NCBI RefSeq assembly: GCF_900101595.1
Contig: NZ_FMYY01000009.1
Span: 62,001-126,000 of the forward strand
Length of the DNA: 64,000 bases
Reading direction: 5' to 3'
Source: Paenibacillus sp. cl123
Lineage (GTDB): Bacteria; Bacillota; Bacilli; Paenibacillales; NBRC-103111
The first letter of the stretch is position 1; each line of letters opens with the position of its first letter. Shown one piece after another: positions 1-7,921 of this stretch. Position numbers and translations under genes: made by a program. The notes under the pieces are model-generated. The model was not told the origin of the DNA. It was given only the letters and a program-made list of their open reading frames with translations, and searched no databases.

Positions 1-207
1 ATGTATCTCTGGCATGAAGTCATTTTATTTAGTCTGATCCATGTTTTCTACGGTAAGATTCCTTTGTGGGTAATTAGTTTATCTACTATTGGCAGTTCTT
101 TACTTGTATCGGGAGTGATGTATAAAATTTTTGAGGAACCAACAATAAAACTAGGTAGATTTCTAACAAGAAATAATAATAAGGAATTTTCTCGAAAGAC
201 AGCTTGA
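1..207 (+). CDS. Acyltransferase 3 family protein, C-terminal fragment (truncated by window edge)
   Basis: This is the C-terminal 68 residues of what looks like an integral-membrane O-acyltransferase of the OafA/acyltransferase 3 family, which moves acyl groups onto cell-surface glycans. The visible part starts with a YLWHEVILF stretch typical of the last membrane segments of the family, then a second hydrophobic helix, then the conserved FEEPTIKLGR ending (the family usually has a Y/FxxxEP motif just before a short basic tail). The reading frame is open at base 1, so the ATG there is probably internal and the gene starts outside the window. The remaining sequence is too short for a substrate call. 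Confidence 0.6.
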   Translation: MYLWHEVILFSLIHVFYGKIPLWVISLSTIGSSLLVSGVMYKIFEEPTIKLGRFLTRNNNKEFSRKTA

Positions 208-277
208 TTACTTAGTTGCCAAAACCACACTTTAATGCTGGACAAGGATTCGCAACGCTCCAGGTTCAAACCAAACT

Positions 278-400
278 TTAAATGAAGATGAAGCACCTCC
301 AAACTTGAGCATCGGTTTCTTCTTCCGGTGTCCATTCGAGAGTTCGTTCAAACTCACCGCGGCATTCCTTTCCAGTGAGCCCTGATCTCCGATAAACGCA
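278..400 (-). other. Short decayed coding-like segment, no start found
   Basis: On the minus strand a frame ending at a TAA at 278-280 reads like protein for about 35 residues (contains GKECRGEFERTLEW and TPEEETDAQVW), but no start codon with a ribosome site is visible. The frame runs back into the terminator hairpin at 400-426. It may be the tail of a lost gene or a dispersed short element. The rest of 208-463 holds nothing else that I can support. Confidence 0.2.
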
Positions 401-426
401 AAAAATCCCGTCCCCTAAGGGACGAG
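400..426 (-). terminator. Rho-independent terminator of the sensor-AraC gene
   Basis: On the minus strand the stem CGTCCC-TTAG-GGGACG, with further pairing either side, is followed directly by six T residues. It lies about 40 bases after the stop codon of the regulator gene that ends at 464. Confidence 0.8.
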
Positions 427-463
427 ATCAGACTCCAGCATTGCCATCCTTGTTTCGCAGCAG

Positions 464-2722
464 TCACCCCCGCTCCGCCTCCATCGCGCAGCTCTTGCGG
501 TACTCTCCAGGCGGAACGCCGTTGATCTTCTTGAACATCCGGATAAAGGACGTGACGTTCTGGTAGCCGAGCCTTGCGCTGATCTCCTGCACGCTCAGCC
601 CGGTGCCGGACAGCAGCTCCTTGGCCTTGCGGATTCTGACCGCATTGATGTGCTCGCTGTAATTGGCCCCCGTTTTCTCCTTGATCAGCACGGACAAATA
701 AGCGGGCGACAGGCCCAGCTTGTCGGCCAGCATATCCAGCGAGGCGTCGTCGGCAAAGCGGTTCTCCACATAGTCCATGACGAACGCCATGGTGGGGTCC
801 TGCTCCTCCTTCTTCGAGAGGATAACGCCTGCGGCCATCCGGAACAGCTCCTCGTAGAGCTGCCGGAATTGCTCCATCGTGCAGCAGTCGCGGACCAGCG
901 CGAACTGGCGCTCCGGGAACGAATCCTCGACAGCCGCTCCGTACGGCTCCAATATTTTCGCCACCCGCGCGATGACTCCTTCCATCAGCTGCCGGAGCTG
1001 GTACAAACTTGCCTCCCTGCGGTCCATCTGCTCCATCATGCGCTCCATGAACGAGATGCAGAACGGGCCGTTGCCTGCCTGCAGATTGGCATACAGCTCC
1101 TGCTCCTGCGGCACCGTGAAGACAAGCTGGGCGGGCAGCGCCCGCCGCTCGCGGATGATCTGCGTCTCCTCGAGGGGCCTCGCCTGCCGGGCCAGCTCAA
1201 GGACCTCCTGATACGCATCGTTAAACTCGGCCGATTGGCCGTATACCTCGCTGACGGCGACCGTCACCAGGAAATACGCTTTGTCGCGGTCCAGAATCGT
1301 CTTTAGCTTCAGCAGCGTCTCCTGCAGCTCGTCCGGGATAGCGGGACTGCGGACGAGGGAGAGGATCTGATTGTTCTCGATCTGGAACGTATGCGAGGCT
1401 GGCAGCTGCTCGGATAAGACGAGCCGAATATATTCGTGGATATAATACGACATCCGCTCCGTCTTCATCTCCCCCGCTTCCGGCTGCTGCAGCCGGAAAT
1501 GCAGCTGGAACAGCACGATGAAAAACGGCTCCTCGAGCAGCGCGATGTCCTTCCACTCGTTGATATCCGAGGTAATCGACTTCAGCTTGTTAATATAGCC
1601 AAAGCTGGTCAGCAGGGAACGCTTGTCCAGCAGCTCCTGATGAACGGCCTGCTTCTCGTCCATCAGCTCCCTGACATTTTGCTGGATCAGGTTAAATTCG
1701 TGGAACGCGCTGGGCTGAGGCTCCGGCTCCCTGCGCAGGATCGAGCTGATCATCTGCTTGACCGGCCGGTTGATCTTGCGGCTGAAGTAGAGAGACGCGA
1801 GCAGCCCGATGATGACCGATATCGCGGAGACGAGCAGCAGCGTCAAGCTCGCGCGGCGGACTCTGGATTCGATGCTCGCGTAGGGGACCGCCGTCACATA
1901 GGTCAGCCCGCTTTCGGCGTCCTTTTCGGCAAAGAAATAATAACCGCCCCGCATCGCATAATCTTCTGCGCCGAGGTCGGGAATATCTGCGGAAGACAGC
2001 GCAGCGGAGGATCGGTACAGCAGCGAGCCGTCCTTTTGCACGATCATGAACTGCCGGTTGTCCTCCTCTCCGTAGAACGCCTCTTGCAGCCCCCGCGCAT
2101 CCAGCAGCGCAATAATCTGATAGTTCGAGGACGGCACCCGGAACGTGAAGGGGATCAGCTCCTGCTGCACCGAGGCATTCAGCGAGGTAACGGTGAACGT
2201 TTGCTGGCCGTGAAGCATGTAGTTGCCCGTCCGCTCGAACTGGGCTTTCCAATAAGCCGGCGGATAGGCCGGACTGGCATAGAAGTCGGTGAACAGCAGC
2301 CCGGCCTCGACGGTCCCTTCCTTCTCGATCACGAGCGAATGGGAATCGAAATAAATCATGAGATTATTCAAATAAAACATCGGATTATATGCTTCGGTCC
2401 GAAGCTCCTTCAAGATTTCGGAGGCCTTCCAGAATTCGATCTCCTCCTCGCTTTTCGTGAGCAGCTGACGGTTGAAGGCGACAACCTTCTCATCCGAGTA
2501 CAGGTTAAACAATAAGGTACGGAGCCGCTCGAAGTGCGTCCGGTACCGCTCCGCGGTATTGCTGAGCATCAGATGGTTGTAACGGATGATCTCCGCCTGA
2601 ACGCCCTTGTTGAACAAATGAACGGAAAGCGCATTGAAGCCGGTGAACAGCAGGATGATCCCCAGGAAGCTGATGAAAATATTGAACATGAGCGATCGTT
2701 TGTTCCAAGTTTTCCATTTCAA
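464..2722 (-). CDS. Membrane sensor AraC-family transcriptional regulator
   Basis: A 752-residue one-component regulator of the type that controls LplB/YtcP carbohydrate ABC operons in Paenibacillus. A transmembrane helix near residues 12-32 is followed by an extracellular Cache-like sensor region of about 260 residues, a second transmembrane helix (about 295-315), a long cytoplasmic middle region, and a C-terminal AraC DNA-binding domain (last 100 residues) with both helix-turn-helix units (LDMLADKLGLSPAYLSVLIK and LSVQEISARLGYQNVTSFIR). The start is a TTG at 2722 preceded by AAGGAGAGGG. It is divergent from the ABC operon that begins at 2940, so the likely target is that operon and the likely signal is the transported sugar or its uptake. 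The ligand is not readable from sequence. Confidence 0.88.
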   Translation of the reverse strand: MKWKTWNKRSLMFNIFISFLGIILLFTGFNALSVHLFNKGVQAEIIRYNHLMLSNTAERYRTHFERLRTLLFNLYSDEKVVAFNRQLLTKSEEEIEFWKASEILKELRTEAYNPMFYLNNLMIYFDSHSLVIEKEGTVEAGLLFTDFYASPAYPPAYWKAQFERTGNYMLHGQQTFTVTSLNASVQQELIPFTFRVPSSNYQIIALLDARGLQEAFYGEEDNRQFMIVQKDGSLLYRSSAALSSADIPDLGAEDYAMRGGYYFFAEKDAESGLTYVTAVPYASIESRVRRASLTLLLVSAISVIIGLLASLYFSRKINRPVKQMISSILRREPEPQPSAFHEFNLIQQNVRELMDEKQAVHQELLDKRSLLTSFGYINKLKSITSDINEWKDIALLEEPFFIVLFQLHFRLQQPEAGEMKTERMSYYIHEYIRLVLSEQLPASHTFQIENNQILSLVRSPAIPDELQETLLKLKTILDRDKAYFLVTVAVSEVYGQSAEFNDAYQEVLELARQARPLEETQIIRERRALPAQLVFTVPQEQELYANLQAGNGPFCISFMERMMEQMDRREASLYQLRQLMEGVIARVAKILEPYGAAVEDSFPERQFALVRDCCTMEQFRQLYEELFRMAAGVILSKKEEQDPTMAFVMDYVENRFADDASLDMLADKLGLSPAYLSVLIKEKTGANYSEHINAVRIRKAKELLSGTGLSVQEISARLGYQNVTSFIRMFKKINGVPPGEYRKSCAMEAERG

Positions 2723-2939
2723 GCTGCGCCCTCTCCTTCTCCCGCCGGGCGTCCGGCCGGGTTTTAGTCTGTTTTATTGTAACGAAAGATCGGGCCGTTC
2801 AAAACATGCCGATTATCAGGTTCTTATCATTATTTCGGGTAAGCCAATGATCCGGCAAGGAACAAAAGAACAGTGAATACCCTCCCCGGCGGCGTTCTGC
2901 TATGCTCCGGTAAGAACATAATCGAAAGCAGGTGAGGTT
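2723..2939. promoter_or_regulatory. Divergent intergenic region between regulator and ABC operon
   Basis: The 217 bases separating the sensor-AraC gene from the ABC transporter operon must hold both promoters. The only element I can place firmly is the ribosome site AGGTGAGG just before the TTG start at 2940. An AraC-type binding site is expected here but is not recognisable by eye. Confidence 0.4.
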
Positions 2940-3902
2940 TTGTCCAAGCAAGCGATTTGGGACACATCTGTCCCGAAGGCGGCGGCCCGGCCGGCGAGAT
3001 CCCGAGTATGGCGGAGAATCCGCAAAAACTGGGATTTGTATCTGCTGATCGCGCCGGTGGTCGCTTTCTTCCTAATATTCGAATACGGACCGATGTACGG
3101 GGTTCAGATCGCCTTTAAAAACTTCATAGCAACCAAGGGCATCTGGGGCAGTCCCTGGGTCGGTCTGCGCCATTTCGAGCGCTTCTTCGAGAGCTACTAC
3201 TTCTGGCGGCTTTTGCAAAATACGCTTGAGATCGGCCTGTTCCAGCTGCTCGTCGGCTTCCCTGTCCCGATCCTGCTCGCGCTGATGATCAACGAGGTGC
3301 GATCCAGAAAGTTCAGCCGGTTCGTGCAGACTGTGACCTACGCTCCCCACTTCCTGTCCACGGTCGTGATGGTCGGCATCCTGATGATCTTCCTCTCCTC
3401 GCAAACCGGTCTGCTGAACAAGCTGATCGTCTGGGCGAGCGGCGAGCCGATCTCATTCCTGACCGAACCGGTCTGGTTCAAGAGCATCTACGTCCTCTCC
3501 GGCGTCTGGCAGCAGATGGGGTGGAGCTCCATCATCTATCTGGCGGCTCTGACCGGCATCGATCCGCAGCAGCATGAAGCGGCGCGCGTAGACGGCGCAA
3601 CCCGGTGGCAGCGTATCTGGCATGTCAATCTGCCGGGCATCATGCCGACGATCACGATCCTGCTGATCCTCAATATGGGCTCGCTGCTCAGCGTCGGCTT
3701 CGAGAAGGTTTACCTGATGCAGAACGCGCTGAACATGCCGGCGTCGGACATCATCGCCACCCACGTATACCGGAAGGGGATTATCGACGGGCAGTACAGC
3801 TACTCGGCCGCCGTCGGCTTGTTTAATTCCGTCGTCAATTTCATCTTGCTGGTGACCGTTAACCGAATCGCCCGCAAAGTCAGCGATACGAGCTTATGGT
3901 AG
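2940..3902 (+). CDS. Carbohydrate ABC transporter permease, LplB type
   Basis: First gene of a carbohydrate-uptake operon: a 320-residue inner-membrane permease of the binding-protein-dependent family (CUT1, LplB subgroup). Six membrane helices are evident, beginning with YLLIAPVVAFFLIFEYGPMY, and the EAA loop that contacts the ATPase is present as HEAARVDGATRWQRIWHVNL at about residues 200-220. The start is TTG with AGGTGAGG seven bases upstream. The YtcP-type partner permease follows 13 bases after the stop. No ATPase gene lies in this operon, which is usual for these systems because a shared MsmX-like ATPase is used. Confidence 0.92.
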   Translation: MSKQAIWDTSVPKAAARPARSRVWRRIRKNWDLYLLIAPVVAFFLIFEYGPMYGVQIAFKNFIATKGIWGSPWVGLRHFERFFESYYFWRLLQNTLEIGLFQLLVGFPVPILLALMINEVRSRKFSRFVQTVTYAPHFLSTVVMVGILMIFLSSQTGLLNKLIVWASGEPISFLTEPVWFKSIYVLSGVWQQMGWSSIIYLAALTGIDPQQHEAARVDGATRWQRIWHVNLPGIMPTITILLILNMGSLLSVGFEKVYLMQNALNMPASDIIATHVYRKGIIDGQYSYSAAVGLFNSVVNFILLVTVNRIARKVSDTSLW

Positions 3903-3915
3903 GAGGAGGATTCAT

Positions 3916-4803
3916 TTGAACCAACCGAGAAGCGCCGGAGACAAGCTGTTTGACCGTGCAGTCTATGCGGCGCTGGCCCTCATCTGCGTTATTGTCCTGT
4001 ATCCGCTTTACTTCGTCCTCATCGCCTCGATCAGCGGCCCGGAGGCCGTCATGCTCGGAGAAGTATGGCTGTGGCCGAAGAACATCACCTGGATCGGATA
4101 CGAGAAGGTGTTCCAGAATCACGATATATTGACAGGCTATATTAACACGATAGTCTATACGCTAATCGGCACCGCCATCAATCTGGTCATGTCCGTCGCG
4201 GCGGCTTATCCGCTGTCGCGCAAAGATTTTTACGGCCGCAACGCCTTCTCGGCGATGATGGTATTCACCATGTTTTTCAGCGGAGGCATGGTCCCGACTT
4301 ATTTGCTGGTGAAAGAGCTCGGCATGCTGAACTCGATGTGGGCGCTTATTATTCCGGGGGCCGTATCGGTATACAACATTTTGATCATGCGGACCTTCTT
4401 CCAGAACGGCATTCCTTATGAAATGCAGGAAGCCGCCGCGATCGACGGCTGCTCCAACCTGTCCACGCTCGTGCGGATCGTGCTGCCGCTGTCTATGCCT
4501 ATTATCGCCGTCATGATTTTGTTTTACAGCGTCGGTCACTGGAACGCTTACTTCAGCGCCCTGATGTATTTGACCGACCGGGACAAGTACCCGCTTCAGC
4601 TGTTCCTGCGCGAGATCTTGATTCAGGGGCAGATGCAGGAGATGCAGGGCATCGGCGACGAATCCCATGCCAAAAGCGTGATGGAAGGGGAGGCGATCAA
4701 GTATGCGCTTGTCATTATCGCCAACCTGCCCGTGCTGCTGCTCTACCCTTTCCTGCAGAAATACTTCGTAAAGGGCGTCATGATTGGGGCCATCAAAGGC
4801 TGA
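3916..4803 (+). CDS. Carbohydrate ABC transporter permease, YtcP type
   Basis: Second permease of the operon (295 residues, six membrane helices), which would form the translocation heterodimer with the LplB-type protein. The EAA motif is visible as QEAAAIDGCSNLSTLVRIVL, and the C-terminus ends in the YtcP hallmark YFVKGVMIGAIKG. The start is a TTG with AGGAGGAGG directly ahead. The next gene, the solute-binding protein, starts 106 bases downstream after a small GC-rich hairpin, a common arrangement that lets the binding protein be made in excess. Confidence 0.92.
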   Translation: MNQPRSAGDKLFDRAVYAALALICVIVLYPLYFVLIASISGPEAVMLGEVWLWPKNITWIGYEKVFQNHDILTGYINTIVYTLIGTAINLVMSVAAAYPLSRKDFYGRNAFSAMMVFTMFFSGGMVPTYLLVKELGMLNSMWALIIPGAVSVYNILIMRTFFQNGIPYEMQEAAAIDGCSNLSTLVRIVLPLSMPIIAVMILFYSVGHWNAYFSALMYLTDRDKYPLQLFLREILIQGQMQEMQGIGDESHAKSVMEGEAIKYALVIIANLPVLLLYPFLQKYFVKGVMIGAIKG

Positions 4804-4837
4804 TGCCTATGGCGGCCAACCGCTTTCGCGGCTACTC

Positions 4838-4852
4838 CGGGGCAGCGCCCCG
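4838..4852 (+). other. Small GC-rich intercistronic hairpin
   Basis: CGGGGC and GCCCCG arms with a three-base loop sit between the second permease gene and the binding-protein gene. There is no T-run, so it is more likely an mRNA processing or stability element than a terminator. Confidence 0.35.
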
Positions 4853-4909
4853 TTAGCAAATAAATGAAACGATGATAAAATGATAAGAATCAAGGGAGGT
4901 TGTCCAGTT

Positions 4910-6547
4910 ATGAACAACAAACGGTGGATTGCCATGACGGCGGTCGCTGCATTGGCCGGAAGTCTGCTCACCGCCTGCAGCGGCGGCGGCGGAGGCACGG
5001 ACGCGGCCGAGGCCGGCAAGGAGGGCGCCCAGGCGGAGGTTCCGGGCCTGAACAAGACCGGCATGCCGATCGTGAAGGAGCCGATCTCGCTCACCTTCTT
5101 CACAGGCAAGGCGGCTACCAACGGCAATAACTTCGAAGAGACGCTCGTCTGGAAGGAATACGCCAAGCAGTCGAACATGAATATTACGTTCCAGCTCGTA
5201 CCCTTCGAGAATTTGACCGAGAAGCGCAATCTGGCGCTGGCCGGCGGAGACTATCCCGACGCCTTCTACTCGGCCCGCGTACCTGCATCCGATCTGATGA
5301 AGTACGGCGCGCAGGGCACCTTCGTCAAGCTGAACGACCTGATCGACCAATACGCGCCCAACTTCAAGAAGCTGATGGAGAAGCATCCCGACCTGAAGAA
5401 GGGCCTTACGATGCCCGACGGCGGCATTTACTCGTTCCCGTCCTTCTACAGCCCGGAATTCCTGCCGATGCTGATCGGCACCCCGCTATGGGTCAAGAAG
5501 GAGTTTCTCGACAAGCTGGGGATGAAGGAGCCTACTACGACCGAGGAGCTGTATCAATATCTGAAAGCCGTCAAGCAAACGGATCTGAACGGCAACGGGC
5601 AGGCCGACGAAATCCCTTATGCCGGCGCAGGCATCAATCCGCTGCTCGAGCAGCTGCGAGGAGCCTGGGGCTTCGGCAACCGCGGTCTCGGACATAAATT
5701 CGTCGATGTCGATCCGAAGACGAACGAGCTGAGATTTTTCCGGACCGATCCGAAGTATAAGGAAGTGATCGAATACGTTCGCAAGCTGTATACGGAAGGG
5801 CTGATCGACAAGGAAATTTTCACGATCAAGACGAGCGCCCTCTACTCGAAGGGTCAAAAGGGCGTATTCGGAGCCACCATCAACCCGAATCCGACGACCC
5901 AGCTGAACCAGACCGACTACTTCGGACTGGGCGCGCTCAAAGGGCCGCATGGCGATCAGCTGTACTCTCACGTCAAGGTGCCTGCCGTATGGCCCGGCGC
6001 GTTCGTCATTACCGACAAAAACAAGCATCCCGAAGCGACCGTGCGCTGGATCGATCATTTCTTCGGAGACGAAGGCGCGACCTTCTACTTCATGGGGATC
6101 GAAGGCCAGACCTACAAGAAGACAGCGGACGGCAAGCTGGAGTACGTAGAGGAAATTACGAAAAATCCGAACGGCTTGACCATGGACCAGGCGTTGGCCA
6201 AATATATTACCTGGCTTGGCGGCAGCTATCCGGGTTATGTGCAGGAGAAATATTTCAAGGGCTCCGAATCGCTGCCCGAATCCGTTGAAACCGGCAAGAA
6301 GGCTGAGCCTCATGCGGTCAAGGAGCTATGGAACAGCTTCAACTTCACCGAGGAAGAGACAGAATTCCGTTCGACAGTAGGCGCGGACATCGAGACGTAC
6401 ATCGGCGAAATGGAAGCAAAGTTCATCACGGGCTCGCAGCCGATGTCCGAATGGGATAAATATGTGTCCACCGTGCAGAAGATGGGCCAGGAGCAGTATA
6501 TGAAAACGTACAATCAAGCGTACGAGCGTTATAAAAACAGCAAGTAA
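4910..6547 (+). CDS. Extracellular carbohydrate-binding lipoprotein of ABC transporter
   Basis: A 545-residue solute-binding lipoprotein that would capture a sugar or oligosaccharide outside the membrane and deliver it to the two upstream permeases. The signal peptide ends in the lipobox LLTAC, giving a lipid-modified cysteine, followed by a flexible Gly/Ser-rich linker. The body matches the large LplA/YtcQ-type binding proteins (about 500-550 residues), including a DLNGNGQADEIPY calcium-loop-like segment. An ATG exists ten codons upstream at 4880, but GGGAGGT at 4894-4900 fits the ATG at 4910. The ligand is unknown. Confidence 0.9.
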   Translation: MNNKRWIAMTAVAALAGSLLTACSGGGGGTDAAEAGKEGAQAEVPGLNKTGMPIVKEPISLTFFTGKAATNGNNFEETLVWKEYAKQSNMNITFQLVPFENLTEKRNLALAGGDYPDAFYSARVPASDLMKYGAQGTFVKLNDLIDQYAPNFKKLMEKHPDLKKGLTMPDGGIYSFPSFYSPEFLPMLIGTPLWVKKEFLDKLGMKEPTTTEELYQYLKAVKQTDLNGNGQADEIPYAGAGINPLLEQLRGAWGFGNRGLGHKFVDVDPKTNELRFFRTDPKYKEVIEYVRKLYTEGLIDKEIFTIKTSALYSKGQKGVFGATINPNPTTQLNQTDYFGLGALKGPHGDQLYSHVKVPAVWPGAFVITDKNKHPEATVRWIDHFFGDEGATFYFMGIEGQTYKKTADGKLEYVEEITKNPNGLTMDQALAKYITWLGGSYPGYVQEKYFKGSESLPESVETGKKAEPHAVKELWNSFNFTEEETEFRSTVGADIETYIGEMEAKFITGSQPMSEWDKYVSTVQKMGQEQYMKTYNQAYERYKNSK

Positions 6548-6580
6548 GCGAACCGAACCGCCATACTGTTGCGGAGAAGC

Positions 6581-6617
6581 GAAGCGGGAGAACGAGGCCA
6601 GCCCTCCCTCCCGCTTC
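6581..6617 (+). other. Hairpin between binding-protein gene and metallo-hydrolase gene
   Basis: Ten-base perfect arms GAAGCGGGAG and CTCCCGCTTC lie between the two genes with no T-run after them. This fits partial termination or mRNA 3-prime protection rather than full transcription stop. Confidence 0.4.
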
Positions 6618-6653
6618 CGCTTGTCCAAGGCGAATGCCGAATGGAGGTCATTT

Positions 6654-7715
6654 ATGGGTATCAACAGTTATCGGAACGTACGCCGGCTGAGCTGGATGAT
6701 CGTATCTCTCGCCTGGCTTCTGGCAGGCTGTACCGGAGACGGCTCCGGCCCCGTTCAGAAGGAGGGCACGGCGGCGACTGCTTCGGCCAAGGCCGATCCA
6801 TCCGCAGCTGCGGCTCCGCCATCCGCCGCAGCCAAACCGGCGGAGCTAAGGACCGACCAGGTGCTGGACAACAGCAAGTATGCAGGCCAGCTGACGATTC
6901 GCTATTTCTACCTGCCGGGAGAAAACTTAAGCGGAGACAGCTTCCTGATCCAGTCTCCCGACGGGAAAACGATGCTCGTTGACGCCGGGCTGCCCGAAGC
7001 CGGCAGCCATGTCGTCGCCTATCTGAAGAAGCTCGGCATCTCGTCTCTGGATATCGCGCTCAATACACATCCGCATATCGATCATATCGGCGGCTATGCC
7101 ACGATTGCCCGGGAAATCGGCATCAAGCAGTTTTATATGGAGAATCTGCCTTATCCGCAGTCATCGGCCTATACCAAGGCGATCGCCGCGCTCGATGCGA
7201 AGGACGTACCCAAGAAAACGCTCGAGGAGGGCGACACGTTCCAGCTCGGGGACAGCGTCCGCTTCGAGGTGCTGAACCCTGTAAAGGGAACGCTCCCTGA
7301 TGCGGTCAAGACGTTCTCCGCCCCGGAGATCAACGATCATTCGATGGTGCTGCGCATGACATACGGCGAGCGGACGTTCCTATTCACGGCCGATATTTAC
7401 AAGCATCGCGAGACGGAGCTGCTGTCCTCTCCGTGGCAGAGCAAGCTCAAGGCGGATATGATGGATATCCCGCATCACGGCAGCGAATCCACTTCTTCCT
7501 CCACGGGCTTCCTGAAAGCCGTATCGCCGCAAATCGCCATTATGAGCCAAAATGTGTTTCAAAGCCCCAATCTGAAGGAGCGTCTGGAAAAGCTGGACGC
7601 CAAAGTATATTCCACTGGATTGCACGGCAACATTCTGCTGCATTCCGATGGAAAGACGATCGAGGTCGTCACGGAGAAGGATTGGGAGCCCCCATCGAAG
7701 CCTCGGGCGAAGTAG
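6654..7715 (+). CDS. Secreted metallo-beta-lactamase-fold lipoprotein, ComEC C-terminal-like
   Basis: A 353-residue lipoprotein with lipobox LLAGC, an Ala/Pro/Ser-rich spacer, and then a metallo-beta-lactamase fold. The metal-binding signature THPHIDHIGG is visible, with His139, His141, Asp143 and His144, and a downstream DIPHHGS block. This pattern is closest to the hydrolase domain found at the C-terminus of the DNA-uptake protein ComEC and to stand-alone relatives of it. It is a predicted hydrolase outside the membrane; the substrate is unknown (nucleic acid is possible by family analogy). The ATG at 6654 has GGAGG nine bases upstream. It follows the ABC operon by about 106 bases and may be co-transcribed. 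Confidence 0.75.
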   Translation: MGINSYRNVRRLSWMIVSLAWLLAGCTGDGSGPVQKEGTAATASAKADPSAAAAPPSAAAKPAELRTDQVLDNSKYAGQLTIRYFYLPGENLSGDSFLIQSPDGKTMLVDAGLPEAGSHVVAYLKKLGISSLDIALNTHPHIDHIGGYATIAREIGIKQFYMENLPYPQSSAYTKAIAALDAKDVPKKTLEEGDTFQLGDSVRFEVLNPVKGTLPDAVKTFSAPEINDHSMVLRMTYGERTFLFTADIYKHRETELLSSPWQSKLKADMMDIPHHGSESTSSSTGFLKAVSPQIAIMSQNVFQSPNLKERLEKLDAKVYSTGLHGNILLHSDGKTIEVVTEKDWEPPSKPRAK

Positions 7716-7856
7716 CGGGCGGCTGTGAACGCGGTTGTCCTGTTCGTTGCCCGGCGTATCATTTCATCCGTTCCTAGCCCTATCGACCGGCGGGACCATC
7801 TCCCGCGGCAAGCCTCGACATTGCTCTGCGGATAGAGAGACGTAAGCCTCCCTTTA

Positions 7857-7899
7857 CAAGTCAAAGAAGCCATCCGGACCGGATGGCTTCTTTGACTTG
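7857..7899. terminator. Perfect 43-base palindrome, probable bidirectional terminator
   Basis: Two 21-base perfectly complementary arms (7857-7877 and 7879-7899) flank a single A. The GC core (GCCATCCGG) is bordered by T/A-rich ends (CTTCTTTGACTTG), so both strands read as a stem with a T-rich 3-prime side. It lies just past the end of the threonine synthase gene and downstream of the metallo-hydrolase gene, which converge here. Confidence 0.7.
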
Positions 7900-7921
7900 T
7901 GCGTATAAGCGGCTGGCTGCC

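Noticed and set aside
650..2515. Long plus-strand frames opposite the sensor-AraC gene
   Set aside because: Antisense shadows of a GC-rich gene; no ribosome sites or families.
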